Positions 19,082 through 27,442 of a stretch of 64,000 nucleotides of DNA are shown in pieces. Source of the stretch: Massilia sp. PDC64 (GTDB lineage Bacteria; Pseudomonadota; Gammaproteobacteria; Burkholderiales; Burkholderiaceae_D); assembly GCF_900101265.1 (NCBI RefSeq), contig NZ_FMZS01000004.1, forward strand, positions 434,001 to 498,000, in the 5' to 3' direction. Within the stretch, counting starts at the first letter, position 1. Each line of letters opens with the position of its first letter. Under the pieces are notes generated by a model. It had not been told where the DNA came from. It did not search any database and saw nothing but the letters and a program-made list of their open reading frames with translations. A program made the translations under genes and the position numbers.

Positions 19082-19740
19082 GACGACTGCTCGTTGCCCT
19101 GCTGGCCGCCGGCACTGTGCACGCGGCCGACATGCCGGTCGCGGGCGGCGCCTTCACGGTGCCCGTGCGCAGCATGCAGGCGCTGCGCTTCGCGTCGACC
19201 CTGCGCCAGCAGTACGACTTCAGCTGCGGATCGGCGGCCCTCGCCACCTTGCTGACCCACCATTACGGTTTCCCGGTCAGCGAAAGCACCGTGTTCGCGG
19301 CGATGTGGGCCCAGGGCGACCAGGACAAGATCCGGCGCGAAGGCTTTTCGCTGCTGGACATGCAGCGCTACCTCGCGGCGAACGGCTTCCAGGCGGACGG
19401 CTTCCGGCTCCCGCTCGACAAGCTCATCGAGGCGGGATTGCCGGCCATCGTCCTCATCACGGAACAGGGCTACAACCACTTCGTCGTCATCAAGGGATTC
19501 GACGCGGGACGCGTGCTGCTGGGCGACCCGTCCAGCGGAACGCGGTCGCTGCCGCGCGCACGCTTCGAAGCCGTATGGCCGACCCGGCTGCTGTTCGTGA
19601 TCCACGCCGCGCCGGGCGAACCGCGCTTCAACCTCGCCGACGACTGGCGCGCGGCACCCCATGCGCCGCTCGCGGACGCCGTGGCGCGCACGGCCCGGGG
19701 CGGCGTCGACCTGCCCAAGTTCGGCCCCGGCGACTTTTGA
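19078..19740 (+). CDS. Secreted C39-type cysteine peptidase, FapD-like (module 1)
   Basis: The product has 220 residues with an N-terminal signal peptide ending near VHAAD. The C39 catalytic set is intact: QQYDFSCGSAALATLL with Gln45 and nucleophile Cys50, His134 in GYNHFVVIKG, and Asp150 in GDPSSGTR. Stand-alone C39 proteins of this size occur in fap operons (FapD), where they are needed for fibre export. The four-base overlap with the preceding gene implies fixed stoichiometry. C39 enzymes cut after double glycines; RGG motifs in both flanking genes are candidate sites. Confidence 0.9.
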   Translation: MRRLLVALLAAGTVHAADMPVAGGAFTVPVRSMQALRFASTLRQQYDFSCGSAALATLLTHHYGFPVSESTVFAAMWAQGDQDKIRREGFSLLDMQRYLAANGFQADGFRLPLDKLIEAGLPAIVLITEQGYNHFVVIKGFDAGRVLLGDPSSGTRSLPRARFEAVWPTRLLFVIHAAPGEPRFNLADDWRAAPHAPLADAVARTARGGVDLPKFGPGDF

Positions 19741-19750
19741 AGGAGACTCC

Positions 19751-20236
19751 ATGCGTTTGCCCATCATCCTCGCGCTGATAGTCGGCGTCGCGCCCGTCCG
19801 GGCCGCGCCGCCGCCGAACCCGTTTGCGGCGGCCGCGGCCGTCGGCCCGGCCGAGCTCGACGCCGCCCGTGGCGGCTTCACGACCGCGTCCGGCGTCGCC
19901 GTGTCGCTCGGCATCGAACGCATCGTGACCGTCGACGGCCAGGTCGTCGCGCGCAGCGAACTGCGTTTGGGCGACCTCGGCCGGCTCGTCGGCGGCACGG
20001 CGCCCGCGCCGCCGCCGGTGGCGGCGCAGGCGGCCGGCCAGCTTGCGCAGGCGGGCGCAAGCCTGGCGATCCGTCTCGGGGCGGACGGCACCATCGTCCA
20101 GAACGGCCTGAACGACCGCGCGATCGGCACGGCCACCATCATCCATGCCACCGTCGCCGGGCAAGGCTTGCTGCAAGCCATGCGCTTCCAGTCGACGCTG
20201 GCGAATGCCATCAACGCGGCCGCCGCCGGCAGGTGA
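19751..20236 (+). CDS. Secreted RGGF-motif protein, FapE position (module 1)
   Basis: The product has 161 residues with a signal peptide ending near VRAA. Residues 35-43 read ELDAARGGF, matching the classic double-glycine leader pattern (Glu -8, Leu -7, Gly-Gly at -2/-1). A conserved segment follows, GVAVSLGIERIVTVDGQVV, then a Pro/Ala linker. The C-terminus (IVQNGLNDRAIGTATIIHAT, LLQAMRFQSTLANAINAAA) matches the paralog at 26915. AGGAG precedes the ATG ten bases after the peptidase stop. It may be a minor fibre component or adaptor; the family is not named. Confidence 0.8.
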   Translation: MRLPIILALIVGVAPVRAAPPPNPFAAAAAVGPAELDAARGGFTTASGVAVSLGIERIVTVDGQVVARSELRLGDLGRLVGGTAPAPPPVAAQAAGQLAQAGASLAIRLGADGTIVQNGLNDRAIGTATIIHATVAGQGLLQAMRFQSTLANAINAAAAGR

Positions 20237-20261
20237 CGGCGGCATTGTGGAGACATTGACT

Positions 20262-21491
20262 ATGCGAATGATTCCCGCGCTGCCCGGCGCGCTCGGCCTC
20301 GGCCTCATCCTGTCCTGCGGACCAGCGGCGGCCCAGCAGGCGCAACTCATCGACGCCGTGAAGGCGATGCGGCAACAACTCGACCAGCAGCGCGCCCGCA
20401 TCGACGCGCTCGAACGCCAACTCGGCGAGGCCCGGCTGGACGGGGTGCGCGGCAAAGGCGCCGCAACAAGCGTGGCAGCCGACGCCGCTCCGCCTCCGGG
20501 TGCGGTCGGCCCCGCGCCGCAGGCCGCCGCACGGGCACCCGAAGTCGCGCCGATCTTCGAGAGCCCGGGCGTGCTGACGCCGCGCGGCCGCATCGTGGTC
20601 GAGCCATCGATCCAGTACGGCTACTCGTCCAGCAACCGCGTGGCGCTGGTCGGCTATACCGTGATCCCGGCGCTGCTGATCGGCCTGCTGGACGTGCGCG
20701 AGGTGAAGCGCAACACGACGACGGCGGCGGTGTCCCTGCGCTACGGCCTCGGCAACCGCGTCGAACTGGAAGCGAAGGTCCCGTACGTCTACCGCACCGA
20801 CTCGACCGTCAGCCGTGAGATCTTCACGGGCACGGCGGCGGAGCGCGCGTTCGACACGAGCGGCAAGGCCATCGGCGACGTCGAGGCCGCCGCACGCGTG
20901 CAGCTCAATGCGGGTGGCCCCGACCGCGCGTATGTCATCGGGGGACTGCGGTATAAATCGCGCACGGGCCGCGATCCGTTCGACGTCGTGACGGACTGCC
21001 AGACGCGCTGCGTGGGCGAGAATGTCACGGGCACGGGGCTGCCGTTGACCTTGCCCACCGGATCCGGATTCCGCTCGCTGCAGCCCAGCCTGACGTGGCT
21101 GCTGCCGTCCGATCCGGCCGTGTTCTTCGGCAGCATCAGCTATACGAGGAATTTCCAGCGCCGCAACGTCTACCGCACCGTGCTCGCAGGCCAGCGCGAA
21201 CCGCTCGGCAACATCAAGGCGGGCGACGTGCTGGGATTCAATCTCGGCATGGGCCTTGCCCTGAACGACAAGGCATCGCTCAGCCTCGGCTACGACCATA
21301 GCGCCGTGGACCGGACCCGCCAGAATGGCCAGGTCATCCCGGGGTCCGTGCGCATCCAGCTGGGCACCCTGCTGGTCGGCGCGTCGTACCGGCTCGACGC
21401 GCACCGCACCGTGAGCGTGTCCGTGGGTGCCGGCCTCACGCGCGACACGCCCGACGTGACGCTCACGGTCCGCATGCCGTTCGGCTTTTGA
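20262..21491 (+). CDS. Coiled-coil/beta-barrel outer-membrane protein, FapF-like exporter (module 1)
   Basis: The product has 409 residues. A signal peptide ends at AAA (residue 24). Residues 27-60 (LIDAVKAMRQQLDQQRARID onward) form a heptad coiled coil, residues 60-100 an Ala/Pro linker, and residues 100-409 an amphipathic beta-barrel ending in the Phe-terminated strand VTLTVRMPFGF. FapF of Pseudomonas has the same order: coiled coil, linker, then a trimeric barrel that exports fibre subunits. The similarity is architectural and positional; sequence homology to FapF was not tested. It is highly similar to the product at 27443. Confidence 0.78.
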   Translation: MRMIPALPGALGLGLILSCGPAAAQQAQLIDAVKAMRQQLDQQRARIDALERQLGEARLDGVRGKGAATSVAADAAPPPGAVGPAPQAAARAPEVAPIFESPGVLTPRGRIVVEPSIQYGYSSSNRVALVGYTVIPALLIGLLDVREVKRNTTTAAVSLRYGLGNRVELEAKVPYVYRTDSTVSREIFTGTAAERAFDTSGKAIGDVEAAARVQLNAGGPDRAYVIGGLRYKSRTGRDPFDVVTDCQTRCVGENVTGTGLPLTLPTGSGFRSLQPSLTWLLPSDPAVFFGSISYTRNFQRRNVYRTVLAGQREPLGNIKAGDVLGFNLGMGLALNDKASLSLGYDHSAVDRTRQNGQVIPGSVRIQLGTLLVGASYRLDAHRTVSVSVGAGLTRDTPDVTLTVRMPFGF

Positions 21492-21513
21492 GCAACACCT
21501 CCCTCCGCCACCG

Positions 21514-21533
21514 CCCCCCAAAGATGGGGGGTT
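21514..21533 (+). terminator. Weak terminator at end of module 1
   Basis: CCCCCC and GGGGGG form a six-base stem with an AAAGAT loop, followed only by TTCT. It lies 23 bp after the barrel gene stop. The poor T-run makes it uncertain. Confidence 0.4.
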
Positions 21534-21574
21534 CTCCACTCGGCAGCCGTTATTTCCTTGACCATGGCGAGTCT

Positions 21575-21730
21575 TGGTTACAGGATTGTCACTGATTGTA
21601 ACCAGCGGTCGATGTTCTATCGTCCGCCACGGATCTTTCACACGCGGCATAATGTTAAACAAAGATCAACTGATAATAAGAAATTGCTAACGGGCTACAG
21701 AACAGCAGCCCCGGTTACACCCAGTTACAC
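21575..21730. promoter_or_regulatory. GGTTACA repeats before the module 2 regulator gene
   Basis: The 316-bp gap 21492-21807 holds TGGTTACA (21575-21582) and its inverse TGTAACCA (21597-21604) with a 14-bp spacer, plus two direct GTTACAC copies at 21714 and 21724, one helical turn apart. The same core occurs at 55803. They are candidate operators for expression of the second regulator. Apart from the weak terminator, nothing else is seen in this gap. Confidence 0.45.
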
Positions 21731-21807
21731 TTGTCAAGAAATGATGCCGGTTCTCCCATTCGTCTGCCGCCGTTGCGAGGACCGGCCGATTACCCGATGG
21801 AGGATGG

Positions 21808-23145
<1,338 letters not shown>

Positions 23146-23166
23146 CGCGTGTTCCGTATGTGGCAC

Positions 23167-23226
23167 AAGTGGACAAGGTGTCCACTTTTTTTTGTGTGTT
23201 ACAGGACGAAGGTGGACAAAGTTGTA
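23167..23226. promoter_or_regulatory. Candidate enhancer: paired GGACA/TGTCC inverted repeats (module 2)
   Basis: The first site has perfect 9-bp arms AAGTGGACA and TGTCCACTT around AGG (23167-23187). The second is GGACA-AAGT-TGTACC (23214-23228), less perfect. Core and spacer lengths (three then four bases) match the pair before module 1. They lie 130-175 bp before the -24 element. Confidence 0.6.
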
Positions 23227-23316
23227 CCAGAACTGAAACAGTTTTTCGATATTTTCGGTAAATCGTGCCGGATTTTCTCTGACAGTCGTGTAGGAAGATC
23301 CGCACAAAGTCAACAA

Positions 23317-23329
23317 AAACAATGGGTTA
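23317..23329 (+). promoter_or_regulatory. IHF-like site (module 2)
   Basis: AAACAATGGGTTA matches the IHF consensus WATCAANNNNTTR with one mismatch, and shares GGGTTAGCG with the site of module 1 at nearly the same distance (about 27 bp) from the sigma-54 promoter. Confidence 0.5.
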
Positions 23330-23348
23330 GCGAACTCTGCAGTTAGGC

Positions 23349-23363
23349 TGGCACTGAAACTGC
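23349..23363 (+). promoter_or_regulatory. Sigma-54 promoter of the glycine-rich gene (module 2)
   Basis: TGGCACTGAAACTGC has invariant GG and GC 10 bp apart and a full TGGCAC -24 box, 65 bp before the ATG at 23429. Transcription would start near 23375. Confidence 0.78.
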
Positions 23364-23373
23364 AAAGAGATGG

Positions 23374-23395
23374 GGGTCGGCGCTACAGCCGACCC
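23374..23395 (+). promoter_or_regulatory. Hairpin at the predicted 5' end of the module 2 transcript
   Basis: GGGTCGGC and GCCGACCC pair perfectly around GCTACA, starting at the predicted transcription start. Its position matches the hairpin at 17239, though its sequence differs, which argues for a selected structure. Confidence 0.5.
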
Positions 23396-23428
23396 ATCAC
23401 CAACCATCAAACCCAGAGGGGAACTCGA

Positions 23429-25741
23429 ATGAACAAGACTTTGCTCGTGACTGCAATTTCGCTGGCCTTCTCGCTGCACGCACAGGCGCAGGACGGCGTG
23501 AATGCGAACGGCGGCGGCGCCACCGTCACGCAGACCACGACCCGCACGACGGACAACAGCGACAACAGCACCCGTAACTCGAACAACACCTCGGACAGCA
23601 GCAACAACAGCACCAACACCAGCACCAACACCAGCACGGCGACCACGAACTCGGACCAGAACAACAACAAGAGCACCAACACCAACACCAACACGTCGAC
23701 GGACAGCAGCAACCGCAGCACGACGACGACCACGACCACGTCGACCGACAACAGCAACCGCAGCACCAACACGGCTGACAACAGCAACCGCAGCACGACC
23801 GACAACAGCAACCGCAGCACGACCGACAACAGCAATCGCAGCACGAACACCGACAACAGCAACCGCAGCGTGAGCACCACGACGACCAACACGTCGACGG
23901 ACAACAGCGACAACAGCACCCGTAACTCGAACAACACCTCCGACAGCAGCAACAACAGCACCAACAACACGACGACCAACCGCACGGTCTCGAACTCGAC
24001 GACTACCACGACCAACCGCGACAACGACAACAGCACGGGCAAGAACAACAGCTCGGGCGACTCGCGCGCGTCGGCGACCGGTTCCGTCGCCGTGAACAAC
24101 GGCGGCACCGCGACGTCGAACTTCTCGAACAGCTTCAACACCTCGTCGGCCAACAACAACGCCACCCTGTCGGGCAGCGTGTCGGGCAACACCATCTCGA
24201 ACATCGGCAACGTCGCCACCAACACCGGTAACGCCAACGGCGCCGCCGGCACGGCAGGCAACGGCGCAGCCGGTACCGGCGGCAGCATCGCGGCAACGGC
24301 AGGCGCAGGCGGCAGCGCCGGCAGCGCGAACGGCGCAGCGGGCTCCGCCGGCGGCTCGGCCACGAACGGCGGCGCCAGCGCAGGCGGCGCCACCGTCGGC
24401 GGTGCCACCGGCGGTGCGGGCGGCGCGGGCGGCCTGGCCACGGGCGCAACGAGCGGCGCAGGCGGCCGCGGCGCGGCAGGCGGTGCCGGCGGCAGCACCG
24501 GTACGGTCGCCGCCACGGGTGGCGCCGGTGCGGCAAGCGGCGCAGCGACGGGCACCGGCGGTGCGGGCGCAGCGGGCGGCATGGCCGGCAACGCTTCGGG
24601 CGGCAATGGCGGCGCATCGGGTGACCTGTCGGGCGGTAACGGTGGCGCCAGCGGCGCAACGACGGCCGGCCTGGGCGGTGCTGGCGGCCGCACCGGCGCA
24701 GCCACGGGCGGTGCCGGCGGCGCAGGCGCAGCAGGCGGCGCGGGCGGCGCAGGCGCAGCGGGCGGCGTCGGCGGTGCCGGCGGTGCAGGCGGCGGCGCAG
24801 GTTCGGCAGGCAATGCCGGCTCGACCGCATCGAACGCAGCCACGGGCGGCCTGACCCGCGCCGGCGGCAGCTGGGCAACGTCGGGTGCCGGCGGTTCCTC
24901 GTCGGCCGACGGCGGCACGGGCGGCGCCAGCGGCACCGCGACCTCGGGTTCGCCGACCTCGACCGGCGGCGCCACCACCAGCGGCGCCTCGACCGCGACG
25001 GCAGGCACCACGACCGGCGGCGCTGGCGGTGCGGGCGCAGCGGGTGCGGCCGGCGGTGCCGGCGGTGCGGGTGCGGCGGGTGCGGCCGGCGGTGCGGGCG
25101 GCGCAGGTGCCACCGCATCGAACACGGGCGGTAACGGCGCGGCAGGCGGCGCAGCGACCGGCGCGGCCGGTGGCGCGGGCGCAGCCCTGACGTCGACGGC
25201 CGGCAACGCGGCCGGCAACACGGGCGGCGCCGGCGGCGCGGGCGGTGCCGGTGCGGCAGGCACGGCCACCTCGGGCGCAGGCGGCGCGGGCGCAGCCGGC
25301 ACGGCAACCTCGGGCGCAGGCGGTGCCGGCGCAGCCGGCGGTGCGGGTGCAGCCAGCGGCATGGCATCGAACACGGCAGGCGCAGGTGCGGCCGGCGGTT
25401 CGGCCACCACCGGCAGCGCAACGACCGGTTCGGCCACCGTGGGTGACTCGACCGCCGGCAACGGCGGCGCAGGTGGCGCAGGCGGCTCGACCACCGGCGG
25501 CGCAGGCGGCGCACTGGCCAACATCACGGCCGGCGTGGGCACGGGCGGCCTGGGCGGTGCAGGCACGGGCGGCAACGGCGGTTCGAACACCGTCAATGCC
25601 GGCACCTTCGACATGTCCAACACCATGAGCGGTGTCGGCCAGTCGGCTGCGGGCGTGATGGTGATCAGCCAGAACAACGGCTTCTCCTCGCTGGTCCAGC
25701 AGAGTGTCAACGTCCAGAGCAACCTGGCTGTCGGCAAGTAA
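23429..25741 (+). CDS. Secreted Ser/Thr/Asn- and Gly/Ala-rich PGRS-like protein, presumed fibre subunit (module 2)
   Basis: The product has 770 residues. A signal peptide (MNKTLLVTAISLAFSLHAQA) is followed by a Ser/Thr/Asn/Asp-rich region (about 35-240) that includes tandem DNSNRSTT units. ATLSGSVSGNTISNIGN, shared with the paralog, leads into a GGA/GGX-rich region (about 265-715). The last 50 residues (AGTFDMSNTMSGVGQSAAG, then VISQNNGFSSLVQQSVNVQS) are nearly identical to the paralog at 17292. GAGGGGAA precedes the ATG. Glycine triplets could form polyglycine-II bundles, and the N-rich part could be disordered or amyloid-prone. A surface-fibre role is inferred. Length likely varies between strains because of repeats. 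Confidence 0.8.
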   Translation: MNKTLLVTAISLAFSLHAQAQDGVNANGGGATVTQTTTRTTDNSDNSTRNSNNTSDSSNNSTNTSTNTSTATTNSDQNNNKSTNTNTNTSTDSSNRSTTTTTTTSTDNSNRSTNTADNSNRSTTDNSNRSTTDNSNRSTNTDNSNRSVSTTTTNTSTDNSDNSTRNSNNTSDSSNNSTNNTTTNRTVSNSTTTTTNRDNDNSTGKNNSSGDSRASATGSVAVNNGGTATSNFSNSFNTSSANNNATLSGSVSGNTISNIGNVATNTGNANGAAGTAGNGAAGTGGSIAATAGAGGSAGSANGAAGSAGGSATNGGASAGGATVGGATGGAGGAGGLATGATSGAGGRGAAGGAGGSTGTVAATGGAGAASGAATGTGGAGAAGGMAGNASGGNGGASGDLSGGNGGASGATTAGLGGAGGRTGAATGGAGGAGAAGGAGGAGAAGGVGGAGGAGGGAGSAGNAGSTASNAATGGLTRAGGSWATSGAGGSSSADGGTGGASGTATSGSPTSTGGATTSGASTATAGTTTGGAGGAGAAGAAGGAGGAGAAGAAGGAGGAGATASNTGGNGAAGGAATGAAGGAGAALTSTAGNAAGNTGGAGGAGGAGAAGTATSGAGGAGAAGTATSGAGGAGAAGGAGAASGMASNTAGAGAAGGSATTGSATTGSATVGDSTAGNGGAGGAGGSTTGGAGGALANITAGVGTGGLGGAGTGGNGGSNTVNAGTFDMSNTMSGVGQSAAGVMVISQNNGFSSLVQQSVNVQSNLAVGK
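23548..23966 (+). repeat. 71-bp direct repeat within the fibre gene (copies at 23548-23618 and 23896-23966)
   Basis: Two 71-bp copies, with one mismatch, are 348 bp apart (116 codons, in frame). Recombination between them would delete or duplicate 116 residues without a frameshift. Confidence 0.85.
23777..23848 (+). repeat. Three 24-bp tandem repeats encoding DNSNRSTT-like units
   Basis: Three consecutive 24-bp units at 23777, 23801 and 23825 encode DNSNRSTT, DNSNRSTT and DNSNRSTN; further diverged units flank them at 23747 and 23852. Confidence 0.85.
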
Positions 25742-25749
25742 TGCCAAGG

Positions 25750-25779
25750 ACCGCCGTGCCTCCGGGCACGGCGGTTTTT
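25750..25779 (+). terminator. Intra-operon terminator after glycine-rich gene (module 2)
   Basis: ACCGCCGTGCC and GGCACGGCGGT form an 11-bp stem with a four-base loop, followed by TTTTT. It sits eight bases after the stop and 22 bases before the next gene, exactly as in module 1. Confidence 0.88.
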
Positions 25780-25800
25780 CGATGCAACCGGGGGTAGAGA

Positions 25801-26229
25801 ATGCAGTCATCACTCAAGAGTAGCGTCAGCAACCGCGTGTGCAGCTTCGCTGTGCTCGCGGTCTGCGCATCCGCGGCCTGGGCCGGACCGGAACTCGCGG
25901 TCCCCGCCCGGGACAGCGCGCCGGCCGCGAAGCCGGCCACGGGTGCCGGGAAGACGGCGCAGGGGACGGACTCGCTCGGCTTCGGCCCCGCCGCCGACCT
26001 GGGCAAGCTGGAGCATTCGCGCGGTGGGACGGACACGTTCAACACCAACAACAACGCGAATCTCGGCGGGGTCGTGACCGGCAACAGCGCGGTGAACGTT
26101 GTCACCGGCACGAACACGATCGATGCCGGGGCGTTCGCCAACATGTCGGGCATACCGGTGGTGATCCAGAACAGCGGCGCGAACGTCCTGATCCAGAACG
26201 CCACCATCGTCAACCTGCAGTTCAAATGA
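25801..26229 (+). CDS. Small secreted RGG-motif protein (module 2)
   Basis: The product has 142 residues with a signal peptide ending near AWAG. A 40-residue Ala/Lys/Pro-rich linker, absent from the module 1 copy, leads to LEHSRGGTD (RGG at 74-76, Leu at -7, Arg at -3). The C-terminal part (NSAVNVVTGTNTIDAG, GIPVVIQNSGANVLIQNATI) is almost identical to the paralog at 18713. Its stop overlaps the start of the C39 peptidase gene as ATGA. The conserved C-terminus and variable linker suggest that the C-terminal module is the functional part. Confidence 0.8.
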   Translation: MQSSLKSSVSNRVCSFAVLAVCASAAWAGPELAVPARDSAPAAKPATGAGKTAQGTDSLGFGPAADLGKLEHSRGGTDTFNTNNNANLGGVVTGNSAVNVVTGTNTIDAGAFANMSGIPVVIQNSGANVLIQNATIVNLQFK

Positions 26230-26903
26230 AGTACGGCGCCCTGCCCCTGCTGTACGCACTGCTGGGCGCTGCCCGCGTGGATGCGGCCGACCTGCCGATC
26301 GCGGGCGGCGCCCGTTTCGACGTACCGGTCAAGAGCATGCGCGAATTGCGCTTCACCTCGACGACCCGCCAGCAATACGACTTCAGCTGCGGTTCGGCCG
26401 CCCTGGCCACGCTGCTGACCTATCACTACGGCTATCCGATCAGCGAAACGACCGCCTTCAAGGCGATGTGGGAGATCGGCGACCAGGCGAAGATCCGGCG
26501 CGAAGGCTTTTCGCTGCTGGACATGCAGCGCTACCTCGCGAAGATCGGTTTCAAGGCGGACGGCTTCCAGGTGCCGTTGCAGAAACTGTTCGACAGCAAA
26601 CTGCCCGCCATCGTGCTGATCTCCGAGAAGGGCTACAACCACTTCGTCGTGATCAAGGGCGCGGACGACGGGCGCATCCTGCTGGGCGATCCGTCCAGCG
26701 GCACGCGCTCCGTCACGCGCGAGCATTTCGAATCCATCTGGCCGACCCGGCTGCTGTTCGTGATCCACGACGCACCCGGCAAGCCTTCGTTCAACGCCGA
26801 CCTCGACTGGCGGGCCGCGCCACGCGCGCCGCTGGCCGAGGGTGTGACCCGGACCGCGATCGACATGACGACGCTGCCGAAATTCGGTCCCGGCGATTTT
26901 TGA
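26226..26903 (+). CDS. Secreted C39-type cysteine peptidase, FapD-like (module 2)
   Basis: The product has 225 residues with a signal peptide ending near VDAAD. The catalytic set is Cys55 in QQYDFSCGSAALATLL, His139 in GYNHFVVIKG and Asp155 in GDPSSGTR. It matches the module 1 enzyme along its full length, including the C-terminal PKFGPGDF. A four-base overlap with the upstream gene indicates coupling. The expected role is to process RGG-containing partners or fibre subunits in the periplasm. Confidence 0.9.
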   Translation: MKYGALPLLYALLGAARVDAADLPIAGGARFDVPVKSMRELRFTSTTRQQYDFSCGSAALATLLTYHYGYPISETTAFKAMWEIGDQAKIRREGFSLLDMQRYLAKIGFKADGFQVPLQKLFDSKLPAIVLISEKGYNHFVVIKGADDGRILLGDPSSGTRSVTREHFESIWPTRLLFVIHDAPGKPSFNADLDWRAAPRAPLAEGVTRTAIDMTTLPKFGPGDF

Positions 26904-26914
26904 CAGGAGACCCC

Positions 26915-27418
26915 ATGCGCATACCCGTCCAGATCGGCCTCGTGCTGGCCAGCGCCGCGATCGCGACGCAGGGCTATGCCGGCGGACCGGACAATCCGTT
27001 CAGCAGCGACAACGCCGTCGCGTCCGACGCGCTGGACGACTACCGCGGTGGCTTCATCACCGACAACGGGCTGGCGGTGTCGCTCGGCATCGAGCGCATC
27101 GTCACGATCAACGGCAACGTGGCCGAACGGAGCCAGCTGGAACTGGGCGACCTCGGCCAGCTGACGAGCGGCCGCAGTTCGCTGACCGCCGACACGGCGA
27201 ACCAGGTGCGGCTGATCCAGAATGGCGGCGGCACGTTCAACGTCCAGATGGGCGACACCACGCTGGGCGGCACCGTCATCCAGAACAGCCTGAACAACCA
27301 GTTGATCAACAACCAGACCATCATCAATGCAAGCGTGAACGCGCGCGGACTGCTGCAGGCCATGAATTTCCAGTCCAGTCTCGCGAACGCGCTCAATACC
27401 GCCGCCACCGGCAGGTGA
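26915..27418 (+). CDS. Secreted RGGF-motif protein, FapE position (module 2)
   Basis: The product has 167 residues with a signal peptide ending near YAG. Residues 40-47 read LDDYRGGF, keeping Leu at -7 and RGG. The following GLAVSLGIERIVTINGNV is shared with the module 1 copy. The C-terminus has VIQNSLNNQLINNQTIINAS, resembling the Asn/Gln module of the small RGG protein. CAGGAG precedes the ATG. It is a probable minor component of the fibre system. Confidence 0.8.
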   Translation: MRIPVQIGLVLASAAIATQGYAGGPDNPFSSDNAVASDALDDYRGGFITDNGLAVSLGIERIVTINGNVAERSQLELGDLGQLTSGRSSLTADTANQVRLIQNGGGTFNVQMGDTTLGGTVIQNSLNNQLINNQTIINASVNARGLLQAMNFQSSLANALNTAATGR

Positions 27419-27442
27419 CGGATTTTTACCTGGAGAAAACCT

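Noticed and set aside
23548-23966. Possible CRISPR array from regular short repeats
   Set aside because: Repeats are contiguous in-frame codon repeats without unique spacers, inside a secreted protein gene, and no cas gene is present.
23327-25813. Long open frames on the minus strand across the module 2 fibre gene
   Set aside because: They mirror the GC-rich repetitive coding strand, have Pro/Ala or Ala/Arg composition with no start signal or domain; the plus-strand frame has a signal peptide, promoter and paralog.
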